NCBI GenBank assembly: GCA_949293905.1
Contig: CASFFG010000004.1
Coordinates: 1 to 64,000, forward strand
Direction: 5' to 3'
DNA: 64,000 nt
Source: an uncultured Christensenella sp.
Lineage (GTDB): Bacteria > Bacillota > Clostridia > Christensenellales > UBA1242
Below are positions 1-9,876 of the stretch, piece by piece. Every line of letters starts with the position of its first letter. The first letter of the stretch is position 1. The notes beneath the pieces are model-generated. The model was not told the DNA's origin. It did not search any database and worked only from the letters and a program-made list of their open reading frames with translations. Both the position numbers and the translations under genes were made by a program.

Positions 1-3000
1 TCGTGAGACATCTCACAATGGTACAGCGGTAATAGCGAACGGTGAAGACTTTGAAATAGTGGGCAATGTAGTAATCCAAAACAACGAAAACAACACCACA
101 AAATACGGTGGAGGTATGCTTATCTTCGCGGTAGTAGCAGGACAAACTGAAACAGAAGATGAAGACGAGTTCCTACAGATAGATAACATTACAATTCAAA
201 ATTGCTCGGCAGAAGAAGGCGCGGGTCTTTGTGTATTGGCGGCAAATGTCAATATTGGTGAGAACTCATATTTTATGAATAACGACGGCGACGGAGTAAT
301 GTTTGCTCCCGGTCCACTATATCAAGAAGAAGAAAGCGAAGTTATTGGATTAACGGCAGCTACCATCAATAGACCACCAGTAGATTTCCAAGCGGAAGAA
401 GGACAATATTACTACAATACAACCGCTACATTCTCGGGCTCTTGTACTGGCAACAACCAGGGCATAAAGTTAAATGGTGCCACTATAACATTTAAAGGCA
501 ATTGCTATTCTAATAGCCAAAATGGTGTGCTTATGACTTATGGCTGGGTTTTATTTGTAGGAAATGTATATAGTCATCTTACTATGCAATCCGGTAACAT
601 TTACTCTAATGGCATTCATGGCATATGTTCTACCAGTAATGCTAGTGGTAGTGTTACTATGACAGGTGGCACGATACGAAATAATGATGGAGATGGTATA
701 AATGCCACACAAAACAATTTCACGATGAGTGGTGGTACTATTCGAACTAATGACGGAAGTGGAATTGCTTTGAATGAAATTTGGGATGTGTCAATATCAG
801 GATCTCCAGTAATTCGAAATAATGGCAATAGTGGAATTCGAGTTAATGGTAATACTGGCTCATTCGAAATATCAGGTGGTTCAATTTATAGCAATTCAAC
901 TACAAATAATGGTGGAGGAATATATTTTGGAGCGCATAGTCAGGGTTGTGAATTAAACATTTATGGTAGCACTAAAATATATTCAAATACTGCATCGGCA
1001 ACTTCCGGCTCTGCTATGGGTGGAGGGATATATATAGTTAAAGGCATATTAAACATTTATGGTAGCACAGAAATATACGATAACACAGTAACTGTAACTT
1101 CAGGCACCGCTGAAGGGGGTGGGATCTTCGCGAATATAGAGAAATCTGTTTCAGGTTCTTCAACTTGTAATATATATGGAAGTGCAAAAATATATTCTAA
1201 CACCGCAACTTGTAGTACAGGAAGAGCCTATGGTGGTGGCATATATGTAACGTTGGGGACAAGTTCTTTATTTTTAAACCAAAGTGTGAGAATATATGAC
1301 AACTCTGCGGCTAGAAGGAATACTTCGGGAAGAGCTTATGGCGGTGGCATATATGGATCTTCGGCAAGGCTTTCTGGGGGCTCAACTTCAAGAATATATG
1401 ATAACACAGCAGGAACTGCGGGAAATAATACATATGGCTTTGGTAGTATTACTTTCAGGCTATACTATGCGAGCGGTCAATATAACTCATACACAGTGTA
1501 CTATTTAGACACACTAACCCCATCGGCCTCTAAGAGCGGATATTCATATATGGGGTTTAGTTCTTCTAGTACAAGCACAACCAGCAATCCTATTAAAACT
1601 TATACATGTACTTCAACATCTTCATCGACAATTACTAGATATGCCGTATGGTATGGTACATACATAACAAGTACAGGAAATAGTTCAGATATTAGCACTA
1701 CCTATACTATGTCTGCTACATTATACAAGACATCGAGTAGTACGAATACTTATTACGCTTCTATTCAGAGATATTACACATATGACACTGGGTACTATAA
1801 TCAATATCATAATTATGATTTAACCTATCATTCAGGCACAACATCAAATTCTCTTACTAAAGACTATTTTAGATTAGTGAATAACGGTTCTGCAAGTTCA
1901 TGGTCAACCAGCGCACCATCATTAAAACTTACTATACCTTGGACGACGGGGACTCTAAGTGGATACACATTCTCAGGTTACAGTACAGATGGAGCGAATG
2001 CATCTGCTGAGTGGACTAGCGGAAGTAAAGATGTAACGAGTAGCGTAACATATTACGGAGTGTGGTACGGAAGTTATGTGACAAGTACTGGGAATAATTC
2101 ATCAACTAGCACATATGGTAGCACAATTACTGCGACCTTAAGGGGAACATCTAGCGGAACAACCGCGTCATATAATGCTTACAGACAATCGTATTACACA
2201 TATAACACGGGTTATTATAATCAATACCACAGTTATAATTTAGCATCTCATTCTGGTTCGCAAACAAATTCGACCACTGCAACATATTATAGGCTAGTAA
2301 ACAACGGATCTACTGGTTCTTGGTCAACCAGTATTCCAAGTTTAACGCTCACTATCCCGTGGACGACAGCGAGTCTAAGCGGATACACATTCTCAGGTTG
2401 GAGTACGAATGGTTCAAACACATCTGCTGAATGGACAAGCGGAAGAAGAAGCGTGACATCTAGTGTTACATACTATGGAGTGTGGTACGGTAGTTATGTT
2501 ACGAGTACTGGAAACAGTTCGTCAACTAGCACATATGGTAGCACAATCACAGCAACATTAAGAGGAACGTCTAGCGGAACAACCGCAACATATAGTGCGT
2601 ATAGACAGACATATTCTAGATACAATACAGGCTATTACAACCAGTACCATAATTACAATCTATCTTCGCACTCTGGTTCACGAACTAATTCAACCACGGC
2701 GACTTATTATAGATTGATAAACAATGGTTCTACTGGTTCATGGTCAACGAGTGTGCCAACACTTACCCTCACAATTCCATGGACGACAGCAACTCTAAGC
2801 GGATATACATTCTCAGGCTGGAGCACTAATGGCGCAAATGCAACTGCCGAATGGACAAGCGGAAGCAGAAGCGTGACATCTAGTGTTACATACTATGGAG
2901 TATGGTATGGTAGTTATGTAACGAGCACGAGTAATAGTTCTTCTACAACAACATACGGAGATACGATTACTGCCACCCTAAGAGGTACGAAGAGCGGGAC

Positions 3001-6000
3001 AACCGCTACATATAACGCATACAGGCAGACTTATTATAGATACAACACTGGTTATTACAATCAATATCATAGTTACAATTTGTCAACACATTCTGGTTCG
3101 CAAACAAATTCGACCACTGCAACTTACTATAGACTTATGAATAATGGTACCGCAAGTTCATGGTCAACCAGCGTACCTTCGCTTACCCTAACTGTTCCAT
3201 GGACGGACGAGACTTTAAGCGGATATACATTTGTAGGTTGGAGTACGAATGGTTCAAACACATCTGCTGAATGGACTAGCGGAAGCAGGAGCATAACTAG
3301 TAGTGCGACATATTATGGTGTTTGGTACGGAGATTATATTACAAGTACAGATAATTCATCTGCTACTACAACTCATAGTTCAATTACGGCAACATTGTAT
3401 TCTACGCCTAGCAACAGCGTATCATATACCGCTAGAATTGAAACATATTACAAATATGACACAGGTTATTACAACCAAAATCATAATTACAATTTGTCAG
3501 CACATTCTGGTTCGCAAACCAACTCGGCTGAGTATGATAGACAATATAGGCTTGTGAACAATAGTGCGGTGGGTTCATGGCAGAGTAGTGTACCTAGCAT
3601 TACTTTGACAATACCGTGGACAACTGGTACTCTAAGTGGATATAGTTTCTATGGTTGGAGTACAAATGGAACAGACTCAACTGCAGAATGGACTAGTGGA
3701 ACTAGGAGCGTAACAAGAGATGTTACTTACTATGCAGTTTATGTTAGAAGAGTATACAACAACACGACCCTTGTTGGAACGGCATACTATCCATACAATT
3801 CGACTGCAAATGCAACACATAGCATTACAACGAAAACTCCTACAAAGGACGGCTTCACATTCGAAGGCTACACATCATCTAGCAGTGTGACCGCAAATAC
3901 GGAAACTAGACCAAGCACAGTGACAACTACTAATGTAGTGAGAACAACAGCGGGAAGCACTACAGTATACGCATTATATAGTAGGACATGGACATTTAAT
4001 TATGGACTAACAGGCGCTAGTACGCACACGATAACTGCATACTATCCATATAGTGTGAATGCGAACGCAAGTTACAGTAAAACATACGATCCAGGAGATC
4101 CAACAGGATACACATTCGTAGGCTGGAGAACTAGCAGTTCGGGAGCAAGCGTATCTGGAAGCACGGCAACCTTAACTGCTGATAGTGGTACATTCACTGC
4201 AACTCTTGCTAACGGCGGATATTCAGCAAATGTTTATACAATTAACTTTGACCCAAATGAAGGTACACTAAGCGGTAAGAGTGAGATTGATGTAGTATAT
4301 GGTGAGACAGATTACAACTCAATTTCTTCTACTATTACAGTTTCGCGTACTGGTTATACATTTAAAGGTTGGACGGACAGTGAAGACGGCGGAAATCTAG
4401 TCTATGACGCTAGCGGAAATGCTGTGGCTGGAACATATTGGAATTCTAGCAAGCAGTGGAACTATGTCGTTAGCGGTGGAGAGATGACCGTTTATGCACA
4501 ATGGGAAATTAACTACTATGATGTAGATATAAAGGTAAATAACTCAAATTATGGTTCGGTAAATAGAACAAGTCTATCTGTACCATACGGAAGTAGCATA
4601 ACTGTAAATTCAAATACAATCACAATCAATGGTACAACAATAACCGCAACTCCAACGACAACAACTGCACAATATTCATATGCCTTCAGGTCATGGAGCA
4701 ATGCAAGTGGTACTATTTCAGGAGATAGAGAAATCACGGCTAACTTCACGCGTACATTAAGGAGTTACACGGTAACTATCGGTGTGAACAATAGCAGTTG
4801 GGGTTCACTAACTTCAACAAGTCTATCCGTTCCGTATGGTAGCACGATTACCGCTTCTGGCAACACAATTACAATATCTGGAACAAACAATAATGGCAGT
4901 GCTTATAATCAAACCGTCACTGCTAATGTAAATACAAGTTTAAAGACATGTACTCCAGTATTTAGAGAGTGGGCAAATGCTAGCGGAACTATCACTGGAG
5001 CGCGTACGATTACAGCATACTTCTCTCGAACTTGTACAGTTACGATAGGTGTAAATAACACGAATCTTGGTTCGGTTAATAATCAAGATAGCGTAACTAT
5101 AACAGACGTCCCTTACGGTAGCACAATTACAATAAGTGGAACGGACAACAGCGTTCTAACCATAAGCGGAACAAATTATCTAGGAAATGCGTATAGTCGG
5201 TCTATTACCGCAAGAGTAAAGACGGCAACTAACACTACAACCTCATTTAATGGTTGGTCAAATGCAACAAATGGCGGAAGTATTACTTCTAATATTAATA
5301 ATATAAGTGCTAATTTCTATCGTGATGTTAATATTACTATAGCAGTGAACGAAAGCGATTGGGGTTCGGTAAGTTCGACTAGTCTTGCTGTACCTTACAA
5401 CAGCACGATTGCAACTAGCGGAAATAACATCGTAATCAGTGGTACCCGCGCAGACGGAAGCAGTTATTCTCAAACGATTACTCCAAGCACTAAGAGTGTC
5501 GCTAACTGCACAACTGCATTTATGGGTTGGTCAAATACTGCTGGAAGTATAACCTCCCCTAGAACGATAACCGCAAACTTCGCTTGTACTGTGAGAGTAA
5601 CTATCGCAGTAAATAGTGATAGATGGGGCTCGGGCGATAGTTGGGGTTCAGTGAACACAACTAGTCTAACTGTTCCATATGGTAGTACTATTAACTTGAG
5701 TGGAACGAATGATACCATTTTAACTATTAGCGGAACGAATTATGACTCGACTTCGTATACTCAATCAGTTGTTGCTAGTGCAAATACAGGTCTAACGAAT
5801 TGCACTCCAGTATTTGAAGAATGGGGAAATGCAACTGGTAGCATAACAGGTGCACGCAAAATCACGGCATACTTCTCTAGAACGGCAATCGTTGAGTTCA
5901 GTGCAACACCTAGCGGTTACGGAACAGTAACACAAGCAAGTTTATCCGTTCCTTATGGTAGCACTATTGCTTTAAGCGGAACGAATAATGCTACTCTAAC

Positions 6001-8212
6001 TATAAATGGAACTAACTATAATGGCACATCGTATAGTCAATCAGTTAATGCGAATATAACCAATTTGACTGGCACGACTACCGAATTTGATAAGTGGACA
6101 AATGGTGCAAATGGCAATACAATCGCAAATAATAATTCTATTACGACTAACATGGAGATAATCGCTAACTTTACTAGAGAAAGCGTAGTAACATTTAGTG
6201 TGAATAATTCTTCGTATGGTGAAGTTGACCGCTCTTCGTTGACTGTACCTTACGGAAGCAGGATTTCGATTGTTGAGACTACGGACGGATATAGCAGATT
6301 GTCTATAAACGGAACGACGATTACTGCAACTATCAAAAATGCAATTGGATACACTACAAAGTTTAGTTCATGGTCTAATATCCCATCTAATAATACGGTA
6401 GCAGCAGGATTTACAATAACCGCGAACTTCACTCGCGAAATAAATAGATATACAGTAACAATTAATCCAAACGGCGGAACATATAGCGGAAATACCAGTG
6501 TAACGCAAGAGTATAACTCAAGTTTCACTTTAGGTTCAGTTACTCGTGCGGGCTGGAATTTAACAGGTTGGACGGTGACTGCAACTGACGGAACGACTAC
6601 AACGAATCTCGGTGAAGTTAGTTACAACGAAAATGGTGGAACTTATTCATATAGACTTGGAGCAACCAATACGACCCTAACAGCACAATGGGAACGCAAG
6701 CAATTTACACTAGATCTAGATGCAAATATTGATGGTGTGAGCGTTGAAAATGTATCGGGTATAGCAACTATAAGTGTTTCTATAAAAGAACCTGGAGACT
6801 CAAGTTTCTCAGTTGTATCTTCAAATGCAACAGAATACAACGAATCATTAGTATACGAAACAGAGTACGAAATAGTAGTGACTATCACAAATAGCGCACA
6901 ATACTATGTTGGTACTTCTAGCGACTGTGACCAGACTACTTACACCTTCTCGGGCGAGATTGGGGAAGGAAATGTCACTGTAACCGCGTATATTGAAACT
7001 AGAGATTATGCTGTAACTTATACTATCAATCCAACTGGTAGCGGAAAAGTATCCATGGCTTCAAATAGAGTGCTATATGGTAGTACGATAACAGTTGATG
7101 GCGAGGAGTTGACCTTCACTGGCGAATATTATGACGGAGAACAACTTGTTAGAACGGCTAAGGCTACTCCTGAAGGCGTAAATAGATATATATTCGATAA
7201 TTGGTCAGTGAATAATGGTGCGACAGTTACGGGCAATATGACTATAACCGCAACATTCGCTAGATTATTCGCATTGAACTATACCATTGAAGGCGCTAAG
7301 GCTGGAAATGGCTACACATTCGATATATATAGACAAGAAGGCTCGAGTTTGGTATCAGTTAATGATTCTAGAGAATATTCGGTATCGACTGATACGGATA
7401 GAATTACTAATACCGAGTACATTCATGAAAATTATGTAGTTAAGATATTAGCAACCACGCTAACATCGGGTGGAACATATCAAATTCTATACGTTTATGG
7501 TGAAAATGACGATTTACTATTTGACCCTTCGGCTACAAGCACGACAGGTAATGAGTCGGGAAACATTATTCCTATGAACAATGAAAATATATCAATTAGA
7601 ATTGTGTTTAAATCTGGTTATGTAGTGAACAGCGTTAGCGATAGGGAAGAAGCAAAAGCAACTATCACAACTACTAATAGTGCGGATAGCGTAGAATTAA
7701 ATGATAATACTTTAGTTATTGCATCTAATTCGCCTATTGTAATCAACATACCTAGGGTGGCAAATGAAGAAGGTTACTTCTATGTTGGATTTAGATACAC
7801 TGTTGGTTCAAACGCGAATATCATATATAGTAATGGTTCGATTGGGGACAACTTCACCTTTGATGATACGGACGAAAGTAATTATAAATATTACGCAACG
7901 GGAATATCACCTAGCGAAATAGAAGTCTTATCGTATGAAGAAGTGATTCTTGATACTACAGATTTTGATAGTTCGTTAAATGGTTATACATATACATTTA
8001 CGAACAAGTTAGCCGACGACGATACAGGATTTGTTGTATCATACGACATTACTTCTAATGGTTGGAGATTGTTCGCAGGAACATGGACTATTACGATAGA
8101 CGAATCGGCAGATAACTCTGTTCTAACTAATTTACTAAATGAGTTAAGAACTCATTATCCAAGTTATAATGCTACAAGCGCTGATGGAGTTATAACAATT
8201 ACTATCCAATAG
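1..8212 (+). CDS. Giant secreted beta-helix and tandem-repeat surface protein, 5' end outside the window
   Basis: The frame is open from base 2, so the GTG at 59 is not the true start and the N-terminus lies upstream. More than 2730 residues are visible. The first ~480 are Asn/Gly/Ser-rich, with recurring GGxIYSN and GGGIY turns typical of a right-handed parallel beta-helix. Next come five ~140-residue repeats (WYGxYVTSTGN, YNTGYYNQYH, IPWTT, GYTFSGWSTNG) related to InlB B-type (Flg_new) repeats. A second array of ~90-residue units follows, each with SLSVPYGSxI and ending ITANFTR. The C-terminal ~500 residues are less repetitive and show no LPxTG motif, transmembrane helix or sortase tail. 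Cys is very rare and Thr, Ser, Tyr and Asn are abundant, as in secreted fibres. Adhesion or surface coating is inferred. A terminator follows the stop, so it ends its own transcript. Confidence 0.85.
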   Translation, partial: RETSHNGTAVIANGEDFEIVGNVVIQNNENNTTKYGGGMLIFAVVAGQTETEDEDEFLQIDNITIQNCSAEEGAGLCVLAANVNIGENSYFMNNDGDGVMFAPGPLYQEEESEVIGLTAATINRPPVDFQAEEGQYYYNTTATFSGSCTGNNQGIKLNGATITFKGNCYSNSQNGVLMTYGWVLFVGNVYSHLTMQSGNIYSNGIHGICSTSNASGSVTMTGGTIRNNDGDGINATQNNFTMSGGTIRTNDGSGIALNEIWDVSISGSPVIRNNGNSGIRVNGNTGSFEISGGSIYSNSTTNNGGGIYFGAHSQGCELNIYGSTKIYSNTASATSGSAMGGGIYIVKGILNIYGSTEIYDNTVTVTSGTAEGGGIFANIEKSVSGSSTCNIYGSAKIYSNTATCSTGRAYGGGIYVTLGTSSLFLNQSVRIYDNSAARRNTSGRAYGGGIYGSSARLSGGSTSRIYDNTAGTAGNNTYGFGSITFRLYYASGQYNSYTVYYLDTLTPSASKSGYSYMGFSSSSTSTTSNPIKTYTCTSTSSSTITRYAVWYGTYITSTGNSSDISTTYTMSATLYKTSSSTNTYYASIQRYYTYDTGYYNQYHNYDLTYHSGTTSNSLTKDYFRLVNNGSASSWSTSAPSLKLTIPWTTGTLSGYTFSGYSTDGANASAEWTSGSKDVTSSVTYYGVWYGSYVTSTGNNSSTSTYGSTITATLRGTSSGTTASYNAYRQSYYTYNTGYYNQYHSYNLASHSGSQTNSTTATYYRLVNNGSTGSWSTSIPSLTLTIPWTTASLSGYTFSGWSTNGSNTSAEWTSGRRSVTSSVTYYGVWYGSYVTSTGNSSSTSTYGSTITATLRGTSSGTTATYSAYRQTYSRYNTGYYNQYHNYNLSSHSGSRTNSTTATYYRLINNGSTGSWSTSVPTLTLTIPWTTATLSGYTFSGWSTNGANATAEWTSGSRSVTSSVTYYGVWYGSYVTSTSNSSSTTTYGDTITATLRGTKSGTTATYNAYRQTYYRYNTGYYNQYHSYNLSTHSGSQTNSTTATYYRLMNNGTASSWSTSVPSLTLTVPWTDETLSGYTFVGWSTNGSNTSAEWTSGSRSITSSATYYGVWYGDYITSTDNSSATTTHSSITATLYSTPSNSVSYTARIETYYKYDTGYYNQNHNYNLSAHSGSQTNSAEYDRQYRLVNNSAVGSWQSSVPSITLTIPWTTGTLSGYSFYGWSTNGTDSTAEWTSGTRSVTRDVTYYAVYVRRVYNNTTLVGTAYYPYNSTANATHSITTKTPTKDGFTFEGYTSSSSVTANTETRPSTVTTTNVVRTTAGSTTVYALYSRTWTFNYGLTGASTHTITAYYPYSVNANASYSKTYDPGDPTGYTFVGWRTSSSGASVSGSTATLTADSGTFTATLANGGYSANVYTINFDPNEGTLSGKSEIDVVYGETDYNSISSTITVSRTGYTFKGWTDSEDGGNLVYDASGNAVAGTYWNSSKQWNYVVSGGEMTVYAQWEINYYDVDIKVNNSNYGSVNRTSLSVPYGSSITVNSNTITINGTTITATPTTTTAQYSYAFRSWSNASGTISGDREITANFTRTLRSYTVTIGVNNSSWGSLTSTSLSVPYGSTITASGNTITISGTNNNGSAYNQTVTANVNTSLKTCTPVFREWANASGTITGARTITAYFSRTCTVTIGVNNTNLGSVNNQDSVTITDVPYGSTITISGTDNSVLTISGTNYLGNAYSRSITARVKTATNTTTSFNGWSNATNGGSITSNINNISANFYRDVNITIAVNESDWGSVSSTSLAVPYNSTIATSGNNIVISGTRADGSSYSQTITPSTKSVANCTTAFMGWSNTAGSITSPRTITANFACTVRVTIAVNSDRWGSGDSWGSVNTTSLTVPYGSTINLSGTNDTILTISGTNYDSTSYTQSVVASANTGLTNCTPVFEEWGNATGSITGARKITAYFSRTAIVEFSATPSGYGTVTQASLSVPYGSTIALSGTNNATLTINGTNYNGTSYSQSVNANITNLTGTTTEFDKWTNGANGNTIANNNSITTNMEIIANFTRESVVTFSVNNSSYGEVDRSSLTVPYGSRISIVETTDGYSRLSINGTTITATIKNAIGYTTKFSSWSNIPSNNTVAAGFTITANFTREINRYTVTINPNGGTYSGNTSVTQEYNSSFTLGSVTRAGWNLTGWTVTATDGTTTTNLGEVSYNENGGTYSYRLGATNTTLTAQWERKQFTLDLDANIDGVSVENVSGIATISVSIKEPGDSSFSVVSSNATEYNESLVYETEYEIVVTITNSAQYYVGTSSDCDQTTYTFSGEIGEGNVTVTAYIETRDYAVTYTINPTGSGKVSMASNRVLYGSTITVDGEELTFTGEYYDGEQLVRTAKATPEGVNRYIFDNWSVNNGATVTGNMTITATFARLFALNYTIEGAKAGNGYTFDIYRQEGSSLVSVNDSREYSVSTDTDRITNTEYIHENYVVKILATTLTSGGTYQILYVYGENDDLLFDPSATSTTGNESGNIIPMNNENISIRIVFKSGYVVNSVSDREEAKATITTTNSADSVELNDNTLVIASNSPIVINIPRVANEEGYFYVGFRYTVGSNANIIYSNGSIGDNFTFDDTDESNYKYYATGISPSEIEVLSYEEVILDTTDFDSSLNGYTYTFTNKLADDDTGFVVSYDITSNGWRLFAGTWTITIDESADNSVLTNLLNELRTHYPSYNATSADGVITITIQ
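1649..3739 (+). repeat. Five ~420-bp in-frame tandem repeats inside the giant protein gene
   Basis: Unit starts, marked by the codons for the W-Y-G motif or its equivalent, fall at 1649, 2063, 2483, 2903 and 3323, and the array ends near 3740. Spacings are 414, 420, 420, 420 and 417 bp, so every unit is a multiple of three and preserves the frame. Units 2-4 are most alike, including long identical DNA stretches; unit 1 and unit 5 have drifted. This looks like tandem duplication with partial homogenisation, which allows copy-number change by recombination. Confidence 0.85.
4516..6440 (+). repeat. Seven degenerate ~250-300-bp repeats encoding VPYGS-type domains
   Basis: Units begin near 4520, 4768, 5036, 5326, 5596, 5886 and 6186. 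Each encodes a strand like VTIGVNNSSWGS, then SLSVPYGSTI, then a W-x-N-A-x-G stretch, then ITANF. An isolated related unit recurs near 7010. The units are more divergent than the 420-bp array, suggesting an older expansion. The family resembles divergent InlB B-repeat domains. Confidence 0.75.
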
Positions 8213-8221
8213 ACTACATTA

Positions 8222-8277
8222 AAAAAAGTATGACAATATAGAGATGTGATTCTCAAAAGTCATACTTTTTTATTTTT
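8222..8277 (+). terminator. Intrinsic terminator of the giant surface gene
   Basis: A 12-bp perfect stem AAAAAGTATGAC (8223-8234) pairs with GTCATACTTTTT (8259-8270), followed by a T-rich tail. It lies 10 bases after the stop codon. The A-rich left flank would also let it work from the other strand. Confidence 0.85.
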
Positions 8278-8461
8278 TAGTTTTTATGTTTATTTTAATC
8301 GGTCATACACATTCACGCTCTTTATTTTTATATTTATAATTTTTAGTTAATAAGTTATGTAAAATCTCTATATTTTTAATATTTCTAATGCGGATACCAT
8401 GAAATCTTTATTTTTAAAGATTTCATAAAAACATTCATTACCATTATACATTTATTAAGAG
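8278..8461. other. Intergenic AT-rich stretch with one perfect stem-loop
   Basis: There is no gene between the two convergent terminators. The only structure is a perfect 12-bp stem, ATGAAATCTTTA (8399-8410) and TAAAGATTTCAT (8415-8426), with a TTTT loop. Neither strand has a U-run after it, so it is not a standard terminator. Its role is unknown. Confidence 0.55.
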
Positions 8462-8492
8462 TAAAAAACACCTAATCTTTGTGATTAGGTGT
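8462..8492 (-). terminator. Intrinsic terminator of the rpsF-ssb-rpsR operon
   Basis: On the minus strand a 10-bp stem ACACCTAATC / GATTAGGTGT (8468-8477 with 8483-8492) has a 5-base loop and is followed by TTTTTT. It starts 7 bases downstream of the rpsR stop. Confidence 0.88.
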
Positions 8493-8498
8493 AATTTA

Positions 8499-8801
8499 TT
8501 AGTCGGCACTAAAAGGTAAAAGTGCGATATTTCTAGCACGCTTGATAGCGGTAGTCAACTCTCTTTGATGACGCGCACAAGTACCAGTTTGACGAGAAGG
8601 GATAATCTTACCTTTCTCTGTAACAAACTTTTTAAGTCGTGGGTCCTTATAATCTATGAACTTGCAGTTCTTGTCTTCACAGAAAAGGCAAACTTTCTTC
8701 TTGCTCTTATTGTGGCGAACGAATTTCTTCTTGTCCTTTTCAACAGGTTTAGTTTCAGCGACAACTTCTGCTTTTTCACTTGTTTCAACAACTTCTTCCA
8801 T
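8499..8801 (-). CDS. rpsR: 30S ribosomal protein S18
   Basis: S18 binds the 30S platform with S6. The C-terminal ~65 residues carry the family core, including [21 protein letters not shown] and RQLTT-like [12 protein letters not shown]. Cys38, Cys41, Cys46 and Cys75 fit the zinc-binding (C+) form of S18. The first ~30 residues are an acidic and Lys-rich extension not usual in the family, giving 100 residues instead of about 75-80. The ATG is preceded by AAGGAG. It is the last gene of the operon, after ssb. Confidence 0.96.
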   Translation of the reverse strand: MEEVVETSEKAEVVAETKPVEKDKKKFVRHNKSKKKVCLFCEDKNCKFIDYKDPRLKKFVTEKGKIIPSRQTGTCARHQRELTTAIKRARNIALLPFSAD

Positions 8802-8915
8802 ATTTTCTCCTTTATATATTTTAAAACTAATCTAAATTATCCTTTATTGATTTAAAGAAAACTTAGAAATTTGATATTTTAATAGTTAAATCGACAATTA
8901 TATTATTTAATTTAA

Positions 8916-9329
8916 TTAGAACGGTAAATCGTCATCACTAACGGGCTGTAATTCGCTAACCTGTGCGCTTTGAGTAGGGGTAGCAGTAACTCCACCTTCG
9001 CTATTTGAATCGTTACGCGAAGTTAAGAATTCAACATCGTCCGCTGTTATATCCACACTGGTTCCGCGTGTTCCGTCTTGACGCTCGTAATTTCTAATTT
9101 GTATTGAGCCAGATACTGCGACTTTGTTTCCTTTCTTTAAGAACTTAGCGCAATTATCCGCCGTTCCGCGCCATGCTGTAATATTGAAGAAATCTGTTTC
9201 GCGCTCGCCGTCCGCGTTAGAGAATCGCCTACTAACCGCAATAGAAAAACGACATACTGAAACACCGCTGTTCGTGGTGCTGGATTCAGGGTCGCGAGTA
9301 AGATTTCCAATTAAAAATACCTTATTCAT
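8916..9329 (-). CDS. ssb: Single-stranded DNA-binding protein
   Basis: This is a single OB-fold of about 105 residues starting MNKVFLIGNLTRDPE, then a short Ser/Asn/Gln-rich linker and the acidic C-terminal tip DDDLPF that recruits replication and repair proteins. The length of 137 residues is close to normal though the linker is short. AAGGAG precedes the ATG. It sits between rpsF and rpsR, the classic Firmicutes order, so it shares their promoter and probably their translational control. Confidence 0.97.
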   Translation of the reverse strand: MNKVFLIGNLTRDPESSTTNSGVSVCRFSIAVSRRFSNADGERETDFFNITAWRGTADNCAKFLKKGNKVAVSGSIQIRNYERQDGTRGTSVDITADDVEFLTSRNDSNSEGGVTATPTQSAQVSELQPVSDDDLPF

Positions 9330-9372
9330 AATCTCTCCTTTAAGAATACGACTAAATCGTAATCTCCATTAA

Positions 9373-9654
9373 TTATTTAGCGACGATAATATGTCGCATT
9401 ATACCATTTGTGATGTTAAGTAGTACGCCTAACTTGTTAGGAACATTAGCGTCTGCTGTAAAGTTCACTAAAACATAGAATCCTTCGCGCTTCTTATCTA
9501 TTTCGTACGCAAGTTTTTTATTTCCCACGCGTTCAACAGATTCAATCACGCCACCATCTTTTTCAATCATGCTGTTAACTAGCGCGATAAGACGCTCTTT
9601 TTCTTCATCAGCAGACTGACTAGGAATGATGTACATCAATTCATAACTCTTCAT
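9373..9654 (-). CDS. rpsF: 30S ribosomal protein S6
   Basis: The protein has 93 residues, beginning MKSYELMYIIPSQ, with the S6 core NKKLAYEIDKKREGFYVLVNF-type strands (residues about 55-75). It pairs with S18 on the 30S platform. The frame is open further upstream to 9774, but those codons lie in the leader. The ATG at 9654 has a perfect AAGGAGG 5 bases upstream and gives the normal S6 N-terminus, so I chose it. It is the first gene of the rpsF-ssb-rpsR operon. Confidence 0.96.
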   Translation of the reverse strand: MKSYELMYIIPSQSADEEKERLIALVNSMIEKDGGVIESVERVGNKKLAYEIDKKREGFYVLVNFTADANVPNKLGVLLNITNGIMRHIIVAK

Positions 9655-9790
9655 ATAAACCTCCTTATGGACTAATTGGCATGTTGTCATGCAAGGACGG
9701 TATATGCAAATGCGACTTACATATACTCGTGTTAAAATGTCTTTAACACACGAGAAAGACTCCCCGCTAAACAAAAAAACTTTTTAACGC
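9655..9790 (-). promoter_or_regulatory. Structured 5' leader of rpsF, candidate S6:S18-binding autoregulatory element
   Basis: On the minus strand the ~135-base leader folds into several stems. CTCGTGTG...TTTTAACACGAG is a long stem-loop (about 9726-9754), GTATATG...CATATAC is a 7-bp stem (about 9699-9725), and GCATG-ACAA-CATGC is a small hairpin. A CCG trinucleotide follows the CATATA arm. The known rpsF leader motif, which binds the S6:S18 dimer, has a conserved CCG in a bulge. The match to that motif is inferred, not aligned. Confidence 0.5.
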
Positions 9791-9794
9791 GCCT

Positions 9795-9823
9795 ATTATA
9801 TCACATGTAAACTAAAATTGCAA
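9795..9823 (-). promoter_or_regulatory. Sigma-A-type promoter of rpsF-ssb-rpsR
   Basis: On the minus strand, -35 TTGCAA (9818-9823), a 17-bp spacer and -10 TATAAT (9795-9800). It gives a leader of about 135 bases before rpsF. Confidence 0.8.
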
Positions 9824-9841
9824 GTATAAATTCGAAAGTAT

Positions 9842-9870
9842 TTGCTAAAAATTTTTCCGTTTGATATAAT
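9842..9870 (+). promoter_or_regulatory. prfB promoter, predicted to give a leaderless mRNA
   Basis: -35 TTGCTA (9842-9847), a 17-bp spacer, and perfect -10 TATAAT (9865-9870). Only six bases (AAAAAC) separate the -10 from the prfB ATG at 9877, and there is no Shine-Dalgarno sequence. Normal initiation 6-8 bases after the -10 falls on the ATG itself. Confidence 0.75.
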
Positions 9871-9876
9871 AAAAAC

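Noticed and set aside
1649..6440. CRISPR array
   Set aside because: Repeat units are 250-420 bp, coding and contiguous with no spacers, and no cas gene is present.
616..6888. Minus-strand open frames opposite the giant repeat gene
   Set aside because: They recur with the plus-strand repeats, lack ribosome sites and promoters, and their composition mirrors the real gene.
9655..9774. In-frame N-terminal extension of S6
   Set aside because: It covers the structured leader, has no ribosome site, and the start at 9654 has a perfect AAGGAGG and a normal S6 N-terminus.
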